Part shown: in pieces, positions 1 to 10,480 of the stretch | How positions within the stretch are numbered: position 1 is the stretch's first letter | How the letters are laid out: the number at the start of each line of letters is the position of its first letter | NCBI GenBank assembly: GCA_028583605.1 | Contig: CM053328.1 | Coordinates: 32,533,578 to 32,597,577 of the forward strand | Direction of reading: 5' to 3' | Source: Dastarcus helophoroides | Taxonomy: Eukaryota; Arthropoda; Insecta; Coleoptera; Bothrideridae | Length of the DNA: 64,000 nt | Notes under the pieces: model-generated | What the model saw: only the letters and a program-made list of their open reading frames with translations | Told to the model about the DNA's origin: nothing | The model's database searches: none | Translations under genes and position numbers: made by a program

Positions 1-135
1 AAAAGAGAATGCAGTCAATGTATAATTTTTGTTTATAAAAACTTCCTGGTATTTTTTACCTTCTCACAAAGTCACCACATATTACTTTTTGATTATTTTT
101 TTACATTATAAAGGGAAATTAAAAACAAATATTAC

Positions 136-3125
136 TTAAATTGAATTTATATACATGTACTTTTGTGTGTTATAACTATTTTGATAAAAATCAACAAGAC
201 CAGTTCTATACAGTGGTATACCCTTTAGCACCTGTGAATTTGCATGATTAATATATACAGCAACGTAATCTCCAATTTTCAATGGCCTAGCTGTCCCCTC
301 ATCTTCTTTTACTGGCACTTCATCTCGATCTCCTGGTATGATAACTTTAATATTTTGTTCATTTCTTCCTACGAGATTATGAACACTTCTTTTACTAGTA
401 GCCCTCAATCATTATGAGTTGAGTTTGACCTATTTGAGCGCGATTCAACTTTTCTGCGTGATAACGGTACATTTTAATCATTTTTTCCAAACGTTCTTTT
501 TTGACGTTAACAGGAACATTATCTTCATAACTGCAATTTTTTAAAATAAATTCAGTAAAGTGAAAGTCTCACTTTTTAGCAAAGTTATTATATTTTATGC
601 TTTCTCTAAGTGCAATTTTTTTAACTTACCGTCTATGTGCGGTTGTTTTTTCCCTCATGCTATAGGCAAACATATAAGCAGTGTTATATTTCACTATGTC
701 CATAAGAGTAAGAGTATCATTAAATTCGTCTTCGGTTTCTCCACAAAAACCACAAATAAAATCTGAAGATATTCCCACCCCTGGTAAAATATTTCTAACA
801 TGATCAATTAGATTTAAATATGCTTCTCTGCTGTATCCTCTTCTCATACGTTCAAGCACATTAGTGTTCCCTGATTGGACCGGAAGATGTAAACTGTTAC
901 AAATATTAGGATGCTCCTTGATAAGCTGGAAAGAAAAAATGTGAAACGACAAAATTTGTCAACGACTTAGTCACGAAAACTACCAATGAAGCTCTAAAAT
1001 TCATATCATATACATACATATATTTTAAGTAACAGTTATTGACATTATGAATGCAAATAAATGATGTTTAAATGGTTTATCAAGATCTCTCATAAAATAC
1101 ATTCGACAGCCAGTTACAAATCATTTGATGGAATTTAGGTCTCTTGAGCATTTGAGGCCGACTAATGGCTATAAGTTGGAAATGTTTACAGCAACTAAAC
1201 CATACTGATGAAGATAAGGAAGGCCGCAACTAGTCTATGGTTCTTGGTTGTGAATATTTTCAGCTGTAGCTCATTCAACTGTTTCCTTATAGAACATTCA
1301 ATTATTGTCACAAATAAATTGAGCTTTGAAAGAAAACCATCTCTTTGCCTACCTCTAATACTTCGTCTGGAAAATCCTTAGGATGTGGAGAGGTAAATCT
1401 TATTCTCATTTCAGGATCAACTCGGGCAACTTTGTCTAGCAATTGTGCAAATCTAAGGCCACCAACTTTAGGCTTATAAACAGTTTTAAACCCACGAGAC
1501 ATTGAAGTAGGTTGGGCTGTTACAATATTAGTAGTTCCTTCACTCAGATCTCTGTAACTATTAACGTTTTGACCAAGTAAAGTTATTTCTTTGACACCTT
1601 GCTCAGCTAAAGCTTCAACTTCGCGGAGAATAGAAGAAACTGGTCTGGATCGTTCCCTACCTCTCGTCCATGGAACTATACAGTAAGTGCACATATTATC
1701 ACAACCTCTCATTATAGATCTACGGCAAACATAAACCTACATTAATTCTAACACGCCACAAAAATGTCTTAAAAAAACTGATAAGATCTTGTGGGGAAAA
1801 TTAAAAGCAAGTAATGTGTCTTTATAAAGGGTATGTCGACTTCTTCAGGGATTGGACTGTGTCAATGAATTGCTGAAAGTCTTCGATATTTTGTCCACCA
1901 TTCACATGGGTGACCAAATGTAAGAGAGAAAAGCACAGAAATGTTATTAGCTACTAGCACTGCTAGAAAACAGATGGATGATGAACTAAACACAGTCTAA
2001 TCGTCAAAAGACAGCAATGCTGATTTGGTTTAGAAGTAAATTATTGATGATTTAAAAAAATATGGCATTATTCAGAGAATGTTAAAAATAAAAGTAAATT
2101 GAGTTAATACATCCGCATTTAACAAAAAATGAAAAATTAGGCATTTGTATTAAAACAATACATATGCAACTAGCATTAACGAAATAAACAATCCCCAATC
2201 TGCTATAAATTCAGTATATCACGTTTTATTTAAATAGTTTACAGATTAATGCAAATCAAAAATAAAATATGACTGTTTGCAAAAGCAATACTTACACATA
2301 TGCTGTAACAGAGTTCTCATTTAGTCTTACAGGCATAATATCTGCATAAGTTTCATCCATAGATAACATAACATTTACAGATTTTTGTCCAGAGTCTGTT
2401 AGAGCTAATAACCTTGGCAAATCTCTGTATGCATCTGGACCTACTACCAGATCAACACTCTTATCCTTTTCAAGCACTTTTTCTTTTAATCTCTCCGCCA
2501 TACAACCTACTATGCCAATTTTTAAAGAGGGTCTGTCGTGTTTACGATTTTTTCGCAAACCCTTCAATGAATTTAATTTGTTCCATACTTTTTCTTCAGC
2601 ACCTTCCCTAATTGCACATGTCACTAAGAATATCACATCTGCCTCATTGATATCAGATGTCCTGTCATAATTCTGTTTCTTTAGTATAGACCAGATGACT
2701 TCGGTATCATTTACGTTCATTTGGCATCCATAAACCTCAAAATAGACCTTCCGTCCAGCTCCTAACAACAATCGGTTATCCAAGTACGGTGGTATTAAAT
2801 CAGTCTGTAAAGTGAATGTGACAGTGAAAGTGTCTACATTATTATTTATTTAGTTTACCTCAAGGGGTGGTGGATCCTGCCAATTTTCTGCCAAATTCTC
2901 ATTTTTGAAAAAATCCTTTAGGTTTGGCCCATTCAATAATTTATTTCGAAAAGTGACTTGCTTACTTTCTGTGTTATCAGCTTCACACTCCAATTGTTGG
3001 GAATTGTTACATTCGTTCGTCAACGTTTTAGAATGATGAGTACCTCTTCGTAGGACCCTGTACCTACACATTTTCTTCAGTAATATTAATTTTAAAGTTT
3101 GGTTTGTTAATGATTTCAAACTCAT
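136..3125 (-). CDS. CDK5RAP1: CDK5RAP1-like tRNA methylthiotransferase (5 exons, one frame break)
   Basis: Exons read on the minus strand at 3125-2859, 2804-2296, 1719-1353, 925-630 and 530-136, all joined by GT-AG introns in matching phase. The product belongs to the MiaB/CDK5RAP1 radical-SAM family, which adds a methylthio group to N6-isopentenyladenosine at tRNA position 37, in mitochondria for the animal enzyme. Seen: an N-terminal UPF0004 domain with three cluster cysteines ([22 protein letters not shown]), the radical-SAM motif [11 protein letters not shown] (CxxxCxxC), a conserved TSPHPKDFP block and a C-terminal TRAM-like region. The basic, Leu-rich first 30 residues suit a mitochondrial presequence (inference). 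Summed exons give 1,834 nt, one more than a multiple of three. The extra base lies near 401, where the frame ends in a TAG before the TRAM region; dropping one base restores about 610 residues, close to the human protein. Sequencing error or a truncating mutation are both possible. Confidence 0.9.
1156..1311. repeat. Dispersed repeat copy 1, in intron 3 of the CDK5RAP1-like gene
   Basis: About 155 bp that realigns, with many substitutions, to 61832-61980 in the same orientation. Shared blocks include GGCCGACTA, CCATACTGATGA, AAGGAAG, TCTATGGTT, TTGGTTGT and CATTCAACTGTTT-like sequence. No coding potential, terminal repeats or tRNA-like boxes were recognised. It is probably a fragment of an unnamed transposable element. 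Confidence 0.55.
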
Positions 3126-3244
3126 GATCTGTGATTAAATTATAGCTGAAACTATACCAATGAACCAAGCACTAAATGTAATCTGATTGTGATGTGTACA
3201 ACTATAACATAACGTTTATGCATCTACATAAGTCTTTTCTTGAC

Positions 3245-3283
3245 ATAACTTAAGGCTTAAAGTGGCTTAAAGCCTTAAGTTAT
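3245..3283. repeat. Perfect 14-bp palindromic hairpin upstream of the CDK5RAP1-like gene
   Basis: Arms ATAACTTAAGGCTT (3245-3258) and AAGCCTTAAGTTAT (3270-3283) are exact reverse complements around an 11-nt loop. It sits about 120 bp upstream of the CDK5RAP1-like start codon, within the likely promoter. It could be a regulatory palindrome, a MITE relic or chance. Confidence 0.6.
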
Positions 3284-3421
3284 TTTTAAGTTAGTGTCTT
3301 GGAAATTTTAGGTTAATTAAATGTCAAAATTATAACCTTAAATCATTTGTTTGGGCCACAGAGTCGTTTGGGCTTCCTAAAGCGAGTTACCCACTAGTCG
3401 ATTTGATGGACTGGACTAGAA

Positions 3422-3754
3422 TAGAGATGGGCAATTCGATATTTTTTAGGTGAATCGATTTATTTAATTCATTCATTTAAAGAGATTCGTTCTTTAAAAA
3501 TTAGAATTTCATATTATTTAATCTGCGCCCTTCAAAGAAGCACCCCGAATTCAAATATTGGCCACCAATAAAACAAAAAAAAAAGGTCGATCAGGCAAAA
3601 ATTACCACATTCCACACTGCTCTCGCCAATAATAATATTTGACGGCCAAATAAAGGCCACTGCTTCATTTCTCAACACCTGACAGCCCTAATGCTGCTGA
3701 ATTTTTTAATTTTTGTTTATGATACCTTTTATCCGAATTCAAATCGATTGAAGT
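3422..3754. mobile_element. Possible one-ended hAT-type fragment
   Basis: TAGAGATGGGCAATTCGAT at 3422 resembles hAT-type termini and is followed by repeated ATTCG/AATCGATT words, as in subterminal repeats. No matching right end was found before the element at 3755. The remaining sequence is AT-rich and non-coding. Confidence 0.25.
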
Positions 3755-3955
3755 CAGGCCCGGATTTACGGGGGGGGGGGGGGGAGGCACGTGCGCCGAG
3801 CGTCAGTTGAAGGGGGCGTTAAATCACATTGGGACGTGGCTGACATCTGAAGGACCTTTTTTTAAACGTCAAGAGAATATTGGGCACCACCTCGAACTGC
3901 GAGGGGTACACCAATGTCAAGTTTTTAGCTCCGGAAAATCTTAGATCCGGCATTG
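3755..3955. mobile_element. Short hAT-type MITE with a 14-G run
   Basis: The left end CAGGCCCGGATTTA and the reverse complement of the right end (CAATGCCGGATCTAA) form imperfect terminal repeats. Flanks ATTGAAGT and ATTGAATC could be a decayed 8-bp target duplication. The 201-bp interior holds a long G run near 3770 and a GC-rich stretch unlike its surroundings. It has no coding capacity. The family assignment rests on the short TIR and 8-bp flanks only. Confidence 0.45.
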
Positions 3956-4143
3956 ATTGAATCATAAGAGAACAGTTTGCCGAAACGGATAAAAAATCAT
4001 TGAAATTAAAATTACAATTTTAGAAATAAGTTCAGATTTCGAAATCAACTCAAAATTTAAAGAGAAAAATTTCAATTTTGGATTCCCAATTTTGCTAAAA
4101 TAACTAAAATTGAATCAAATTAAATTATAAAAAAGCAATTTAA

Positions 4144-4700
4144 AATTTATGATCAGCAGATACAGATGATTAATCAGGACCTCGAAACCGTTCTGAAATG
4201 GGGAAAAATCTGGTTGCCTCCAAAGCCTCAAAAACTCAGGTCGTTGTTTTCTCTAAGAAAACTTCATAATGCAACCAACATCCCCCACGTGTGCGCGCCA
4301 TTGCCGAATCCACGTCCCAGAAGTTGGACTTTCTATTTCGAGATAAAAAGTATTTCGCATCTGCTGCTTCCTCTCTAATAAAGGTCAAGTTAGGCCAACA
4401 CTAGAATACTGTTCTTATGTTTGGGGTCAGCCCCAAGGCACACTTGGCTTTTTTGGATTCAATTCAAGAAAAAGCGATTCGCCTAATTGATGATGAGAAT
4501 TCGTGTCTCTCGAATCCCTGAAGCACAAGCGAATAGTTGGTGATTTGTCTCTTTTCTATAAGTACTTTCATGGGAGATGCTCACAGGAACTGATAGGTCT
4601 GATTTCCTCAAGGACAACATTCTTGAGGCACACAGGACAATGGGAGAGAGCAAATTCCTGTGTAGTCCAGCTTAGCACAGTGAAGATTTCTGTCTATAGT
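4144..4700 (+). mobile_element. LINE copy A, truncated and internally rearranged
   Basis: Plus-strand remnant of the CR1/Jockey-like family that also occurs at 5900-8130, 14049-14130, 32843-33333 and 47598-48668. Broken-frame translation gives the region after the RT domain: INQDLETVLKWGK, then KLGFLFRAKKYFA-like and RPTLEYC-like pieces, then KRIVGDLSLFYKYFHGRCS. It stops at 4700, directly before a hAT-type terminus. Frameshifts and small deletions show it is dead. Confidence 0.75.
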
Positions 4701-5898
4701 AGGGGTGGGCAGCAGCCGGCCCGCGACGATGTCGAATCCCCGATGTATAAACGCAGAAATACCGATTTTTTCCAAACAACTTTTCTCAAAATTGAACATT
4801 TTTTATTTTTACAATTATCCAAACATTTTAAATTTTCCAATTTGTTCTCCTGATTTTGATCGAAATTTCGACATTATGTTACTCTGCTTTATACAATTTC
4901 GCCTTGATTACGAGAAAAAAATAGTGAAATTTCGAGAAAAAAACGAATTTCCATGAAAAAGTAAAATTTTTGAGAAGCATAAAATTCCGAATTCTAACAT
5001 AAAAACAAGTTTGAGAAATATTAAGCAAAGAAATAAAAATTGTAAAAAAGTCTAATATTTTAAGTAAAAGGTTAACTTTTGAGAAAAAAGTCGAATTTTG
5101 AGAAGATGTCGAAATTTAAAAAAGAAACCCATTTTAAGAATGAACTGAATTTTAAAAATTGGCGAAAAAGACCAATTTAGAATTAATTGAATTTAGAAAA
5201 AAATTCTAAATTTCCAGAAAAAGATCGAGTTTTAAAAGAGATGAATTTTCTCAGAAAAACTCAAATCTTGAAAACAAAAGTCAAAATTTTGATTAAAAAA
5301 AAACGAATTTCAAGGATAAAGTCGAAATTGGTAAAAATAGAACAGGTTAAATTTTGAGAGAAAAGTCAAAATATCGAAAGACATTTTTTTTTACTCTTTC
5401 TAATAAAATTTGTGTCTAATTTCGAGAAAAATGTTCGAAATTTTGAAGAAAAGAGAAGTTGAAAATTTATAGAAGCAGAAAATGTTTGATTTTAAAATAA
5501 AAATCAACATTTTCAAAAAAATCGAACTTTCATAAAAATAATGAGGGAAAAAAAAAAGAAAAAAGAGAAATTTTATCAAAGTCGAAGTAATGAGAAAAGG
5601 ATCAAAACTTTAAGAAAAGAATCATATTTTCCATTTGAATGTCAAATTTTGCAACAAAAGTTGAATTTTGGGGATGAATCAAAATTTTGAAAAAAAGCTG
5701 AATTTTGAGAATTAATTGAAATTTTGAGAAGACCAAGTAAAAAATGTCGAATTTGAAGAAAAACTTTTAAATTTCCAGAACAAGACTGAACTTTGAATAG
5801 AAATTAAAATTTGGAGAAAAAAAATTTAATTTTTGAGAATAGTTCAAGTTAGAAAAAGGACAAATATTGGAAAAAATTCGAAATTTTGGTAGAGACGG
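4701..5898 (+). repeat. Decayed A-rich satellite-like block with a hAT-like left edge
   Basis: The block opens with TAGGGGTGGGCAGC, resembling a hAT terminus, and from about 4860 becomes a loose array on the theme GTCGAAATTTTGAGAAAAA. Units are 20-30 nt, too diverged for exact copies to align. Purines dominate the plus strand. No right-hand hAT terminus is recognisable before the LINE at 5900. No gene is supported here. Confidence 0.55.
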
Positions 5899-6738
5899 AT
5901 TTTTTTTTTTAAGTTTAATCCACTCGCAAAGGGTAATCCCATTATGCTTTCAAAGCAGCTGCGAGTAGGATGCGGAAACAAGGATAGATGGCGATGAACC
6001 GCCTTCTTAAACAAGGATAGGTTGTAATTTTTGGGGAAAATTCCTTCGATAACAAGTTCCATAACTTGGAAGTTCTATAGAAAATAGAGTCTCCATAGAC
6101 AGAAGTCCCCACAGTGTCAGGCTGGACCGCACAGGAATTTGCTGTCTCTGACTGTCTAGTGCGCCTCAAAAATCTTGCCCTTGGGGGGGGATCAATCCTA
6201 TTAGTTCCTGCGAGCATCTATCGTGATAGTACTTGTAGAAAAGAAACAAGTCACCAACCATACGCCTGTGCTCTAGTGTTTCGAGAGAATCGGTCAGGCT
6301 CTCGTCATCAATTAGGCGAATCGCTCTTCTTTGAATTGAATCCAAGAGAGCTAAAGTGTTTTTTGGGGCTGAACTCCAAACATGAGAACAGTATTCTAGT
6401 GTTGGCCTAACTTGAGCTTTGTATAGTGTTAACAGCTGATGAGATGTGAATTACTTTTTAGCTCTAAAAAGAAAGCCTAGCTTCTGAGAGGCGGATTTGG
6501 CAATGGCGCGCACATGCTAGTCCCAAGAGAAGTTAGTGCTCGCATTCACTCCTAGGATAGATAGATTAGATCCCATCGGAAGGATTTTACCGTCCATTAG
6601 TATGTTTGTTGCATTATCCCTTGATGTTTTCTTAGAGAAAACCGCGGCCTAGGTTTTTGAAGCGTTGAAGTCGACCAAACTGTTCCTTCCCCATTCCAGA
6701 ATAATCTCGAGATCCCGATTAATCATCTGTATCTGCTG

Positions 6739-7083
6739 TTACCTTAGTCGATCTGAAGCAGCGATAGATAATGGTTTGTCGGAGAAAAAAGATGACACAA
6801 GGTTACTATCATCTGCGTAGCTGTATATAGGATTGGAAGTTGAAGCTAAGAGATCGTTTATGTGTAACAGAAATAGATGAGACAGAACAGGCCCCTGAGG
6901 CACCCCTGCGTTAATCGCAAATGTCTCGGATGAGATGCCATCAACGACGACCTGAAGAGATTTGTCAGTGAGAAAATTGGATATCAAATGACAGAGTCCA
7001 GGAGAAAGACCATAAGATGTTAATTTGGGGAGAAGAGATCGGTGCCAGACTCTGTCGAAAGCCTTTGAGATATTCAATGCCAC
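6739..7083 (-). pseudogene. Reverse-transcriptase core fragment of LINE copy B
   Basis: Carries ISKAFDRVWH (RT motif A with catalytic Asp), INAGVPQGPVLSHLF (motif B) and IYSYADDSNL (the YADD active site). The fingers region before motif A is almost entirely absent. Downstream, the same strand continues in shifted frames to the conserved C-terminal segment and poly-A tail. RT from this copy cannot be complete. Confidence 0.8.
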
Positions 7084-7296
7084 AATCCTAGCCTAACCAT
7101 GTTTTTCCATAGCTGAGTTACAAATATGAGTAACATATGCCATTAGATCGCCAGTGTTGCTGCTACAAGCTTGTGATCCGAATTTCCAAGCGGTGATGTC
7201 ACAGAGATTTTATACGAATTTGATAAATTTGTAAGAAAAAGGTCGAGTAGATCAGATTGATGGGTATATAATCAGGAATTCTTGTGGGTTCCTCAA

Positions 7297-7795
7297 CTAA
7301 TTGCGATTGTCCACAAGTGACGCCACCCTTCCCGCGTCGTCAGTTCGGGAAGAAAACCTTAACCAGGGGATGTTGTGTACGTTGAAGTCACTGAGAAAGG
7401 CAACCTCAGCTTTTGGATAATTCGTCTGTAGGTGATCAAAGGTTACGGAGAGATAAGAGAAGAGCTGCCTGTATGAGGGATCGTTTGGAGACAAATAAAG
7501 TGAACAAATGAATATTACTTCGTTTTTGGAGCAGATTTTCAGCCAAGTCACATCATGATCAGCAGAATCGAGTGCTTCTTCTCGTTGGCAGAACAGGTCG
7601 CTTTGCGTAAAAGCACAAATTCCCCTCTTGGGTCGAAATTTTTTGTGCAAGTCGTAGTTAGGACAAAGCAAATGGACTGTATTGATGGATGGGGAGACTT
7701 GGGTTTCTGTCAGAGACAGCACATGGGGTCTTTCCTTTTGAAGGTGTTAATGAACCGAGTTTAGATTTGAGTTTAGACCCCGAATGTTACAGAAT
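7297..7795 (-). pseudogene. APE-type endonuclease fragment of LINE copy B
   Basis: Translates as an endonuclease/exonuclease/phosphatase-fold start: NIRGLNSNLNSV, a stop, then HVLSLTETQVSP with the catalytic Glu, later FLSDFNVHNIPW with the Asp/Asn site. Further downstream, past another stop, comes the SDH triad element. This domain nicks target DNA to prime reverse transcription in APE-class LINEs. The in-frame stops mean no complete endonuclease is made. Confidence 0.75.
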
Positions 7796-8139
7796 TGAAT
7801 TTTGAATGAATTGCTTGAAAGAAACTTGGCCCGGGTTACATTAAAATTTTCTGTCGATTTTGGATTCCCTCATACACCCTCCACCCGGACATCCGAACGG
7901 GAGGGTAGTTTACGTCCGGAATTTTTGGCACGAAGAGAATCCATCATCTTTGTTTTTAATAATTATAAGAAAACAGAGTAGATGAAACAAGGAAATAAGG
8001 AAAAGGACAGGATGAGGAAAGAAGAATAGTAGAAACCGACTCACGTGTCAGAGACGGAAACATGATGTAAGCATCCTTTCACCGCTTCCTAGTGATACGT
8101 GGGGTGCTACTGCCTCGGACCACTGAAAGTTTCAGTCTA

Positions 8140-8450
8140 CCAATTACCAAATTTTGAGGTAAAAGTCGAAATTTTCAAAAATACAAAAGGTTAAATTTTG
8201 AGGCATGTCACAATTTTTAAAAACACAATTTTTTTTGGAAAAAACATTTGATATTTTAGGAGAAATATTTACCCCTTTTTGAATAAAATTTAGATCTAGA
8301 TTCGTAGAAATTTCGAGAAAAAACAAATTTAGGGGACAAAATCTAAATTTTCAGAAAAAATGTCATTTCCAGAGAAAGTTAAACTTTGTGAAAAATGAAG
8401 AAAAAATAAAGACAAATTCGAAATAAATCGATTTTTTTAGTAAATGCCTA
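8140..8450 (+). repeat. Decayed A-rich satellite-like block
   Basis: Same GTCGAAATTTT/GAGAAAAA theme as 4860-5898, in the same strand polarity, filling the space between the LINE and the Penelope-like element. No gene seen. Confidence 0.55.
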
Positions 8451-8451
8451 A

Positions 8452-10251
8452 GGCGAATTTTCCATTAGAGAACAAAGTAAAAAGATTATTGAAACTAACA
8501 AAGAACATCGAATTAATAGTAATCAGAACCACATTATTAAAAACTTAAAAAAGAAAGATTGCTACTATCTAAAAGCAGACAAAGGCAATAAGATTGTTGT
8601 ATTGGATAAACCTGATTATAACAATAGAGTAAACAATTTAATTGAAAGTGGACCATATGAGAGAATAGCAAAGAATCCATTACCAAAAATGATTAAAGAA
8701 TTCAAAGATGCTATAAAGAAATGCAACAATCTTATTACCAACCCAATAAAATACAAAATTAACTCGAGTAATCCATCGATCCCCAGATTGTATTGTTTAC
8801 CAAAAATTCATAAGCCGGGAAATTCAATGAGACCAATTGTTTCAGGTGTAACCGCACCCACTTACCAATTAGCAAAATGGCTTAACAATGAATTCGTAAG
8901 ACTTCAGAATAATAATGCATCATTTTCAATTAAAAACACCACTGAATTTATAAATAAAATTAAAGATTTGACCTTGTCACCCACAGAAATTCTGGTATCT
9001 TTTGATGTAACTTCACTTTTTCCCAGCGTACCAATAGCCGAAACTTTAAATTATTTAGAAGAACTCTTGACATTTAATCAAATAGACAAAGAAGTAATTT
9101 CAGAATATTTAACTCTAACTTCATTATGCATGAAACAGAACGTCTTCCAGTTTGACAATAAATTTTATAAACAAACAAATGGTACCACCATGGGAAATCC
9201 ATTAAGTCCATTTCTAGCAAATCTTTTCATGGACAATTTTGAACAAGAAATCAAAAATGAATTAATAAACTTTCCTCGAATTTGGATACGATACGTAGAC
9301 GACATTTTTGCAGTTTTTGACACCAGTAAATATGAAGTTCAAGATTTCGTTGATAAGTTAAACTCAAAATACAATTCAATTAACTTTACATTTGAAAAAG
9401 AAACCAATGGATTACTCCCGTTTTTAGATATCTTGGTTATCAGAAATAAAAATAATTTAGAGTTCGATATATACAGAAAAGAAACCAATACAAATCGCTT
9501 TATCACAGCTGATTCTAATCATTGTCCACAACAGAAATTAGCAAGTATACGTTTTTTAATCAACAGGCTTTTAAATGTTCCTCTAAGTAAATCCAGATAT
9601 ACAAAAGAATTAGCTTACATTAAAGATGTTGCGATTTTTAATGGTTTCCCCGTAGAAACAGTAAACAGCATGTTAAGGAAATGTAGATTTAAGAAAATAA
9701 TTCAGGATTGCTCTAAGCTTGACCAATCTAAAGATAACACTCCTACAACCGTTGTGAAATTACCATTTTACCCAAATATCACTAATAAAATTAATAAAGT
9801 TTTAAAAGAAAACAACGTAAAAGTAGTTTACACAGCCAACAACAGTCTCCGCAATAATTTGGGTAATGCTAAAGATAAATTGGACAAGATTGAGAATTCC
9901 GGAATTTACGAAATAAGCTGTAACAATTGTAATTTATCATATGTTGGACAGACCAAGAGATCCATTAAAACCAGATTTAAAGAACATATCGCTCATTTCA
10001 GATACAATAGAGAAGAAAAATCAAGTGTCGCCCTACATATGATAAATACAGGACACAAAATTAACATTGAAAATTTAAAATTGTTAAGATCGGTCACAAA
10101 TAGCAGAGAACTTGATGCATACGAAACAATTTATATCAATCAGAGGCCAGTTATCCTTAACGGAGATAAAGGACCATTGGCGGCCTCCAGTTTATTGAAG
10201 GCTATTTGTGGCAGGTCAAAATTGCATGCACCAGATGTGTTAAACAATTAG
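8452..10251 (+). CDS. Penelope-like retroelement polyprotein: reverse transcriptase plus GIY-YIG endonuclease
   Basis: Uninterrupted frame of 599 residues from just after a TAA at 8449 to TAG. Seen: the conserved LPKIHKPGNSMRPIVS block, RT motif A (SFDVTSLFPSV, about residue 182), motif B (GTTMGNPLSPFLANLFMD), the YVDD active site (about residue 281) and a FLDILV block. A C-terminal GIY-YIG nuclease starts near residue 483 (GIYEISCNNC, SYVGQTKRS, TRFKEH, and the catalytic-type Glu in AYETIYI). This order, including the CxxC at the GIY start, is diagnostic of endonuclease-bearing Penelope-like elements. No ATG precedes the conserved DKGNKIVVLD, so the 5' end is truncated or initiates unusually. 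The absence of stops or shifts contrasts with every other element here and suggests a recent insertion. Confidence 0.92.
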   Translation, partial: GEFSIREQSKKIIETNKEHRINSNQNHIIKNLKKKDCYYLKADKGNKIVVLDKPDYNNRVNNLIESGPYERIAKNPLPKMIKEFKDAIKKCNNLITNPIKYKINSSNPSIPRLYCLPKIHKPGNSMRPIVSGVTAPTYQLAKWLNNEFVRLQNNNASFSIKNTTEFINKIKDLTLSPTEILVSFDVTSLFPSVPIAETLNYLEELLTFNQIDKEVISEYLTLTSLCMKQNVFQFDNKFYKQTNGTTMGNPLSPFLANLFMDNFEQEIKNELINFPRIWIRYVDDIFAVFDTSKYEVQDFVDKLNSKYNSINFTFEKETNGLLPFLDILVIRNKNNLEFDIYRKETNTNRFITADSNHCPQQKLASIRFLINRLLNVPLSKSRYTKELAYIKDVAIFNGFPVETVNSMLRKCRFKKIIQDCSKLDQSKDNTPTTVVKLPFYPNITNKINKVLKENNVKVVYTANNSLRNNLGNAKDKLDKIENSGIYEISCNNCNLSYVGQTKRSIKTRFKEHIAHFRYNREEKSSVALHMINTGHKINIENLKLLRSVTNSRELDAYETIYINQRPVILNGDKGPLAASSLLKAICGRSKLHAPDVLNN

Positions 10252-10480
10252 AAATAGGAAAGAAAGCAAAAGACCGCCAGTATCGATTTGAATCTCAATG
10301 CAGATGACGTCGATGCATCTTTTGCTAATCTTTTAAGATTAGTGCGCTTGAAAATGCCAGTTCTGCTGGCGAAATACGTATCGCGTAATTATTTATTTAA
10401 TTGCCGATGTGGTAAAGGGGTGAAACCTTCTTTGGACTTAATCACAAGCCACAGTGTTTAGTTCAGTGCTTTAGTTAAAA
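10252..10480 (+). repeat. Penelope-like element tail (3' UTR / pLTR-like unit)
   Basis: Sequence after the stop codon that recurs in inverted orientation at 53701-53890. Similarity begins essentially at the stop codon (GAAATAGGAAAGAAAGC) and runs past GGTGAAACCTT. The last 40 bp, starting CACAAGCCACAGTGTT near 10443, also recurs at 53900 but on the opposite strand relative to its tail. Penelope-like elements are known for such inverted or pLTR-type ends. Confidence 0.75.
10336..10396 (+). ncRNA. Hammerhead-ribozyme-like fold in the Penelope tail (core diverged)
   Basis: Read 5' to 3': helix I strand TGCGC, core-like TTGAAAA, T, stem II GCCAG/CTGGC with loop TTCTG, then GAAA, palindromic TACGTA, TC, and the helix I partner GCGTA. 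This layout matches the minimal dimer-forming type-I hammerheads known in Penelope-like elements. Against it, the core reads UUGAAAA instead of CUGANGA (C3 to U and G8 to A), so activity is doubtful. The same core is present in the second tail copy at 53.8 kb. Confidence 0.45.

Larger units (their letters stand above)
5900..8130 (-). mobile_element. LINE copy B: near full-length but internally deleted CR1/Jockey-like retrotransposon
   Basis: Minus-strand non-LTR element. The 3' end is an A-rich tail (a T run near 5901) preceded by sequence encoding SIMGLPFASGLN. The 5' end is probably near 8129. From 5' to 3' it holds a short upstream frame (MDSLRAKNSGRK, stop), an APE-type endonuclease region, RT motifs and a C-terminal region. 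The endonuclease SDH motif (GNSDHKLV, about 7195) is followed within some 50 bp by the RT stretch ending in ALNISKAFDRVWH, so the start of RT is missing, apparently deleted near 7145-7155. Stops and shifts occur throughout. It is the longest family member here. Confidence 0.8.

Noticed and set aside
401..412. Programmed translational frameshifting as the cause of the CDK5RAP1 break
   Set aside because: No slippery site or downstream structure is evident, the family is not known for it, and similar one-base breaks occur in the large gene, pointing to sequence errors or mutation.
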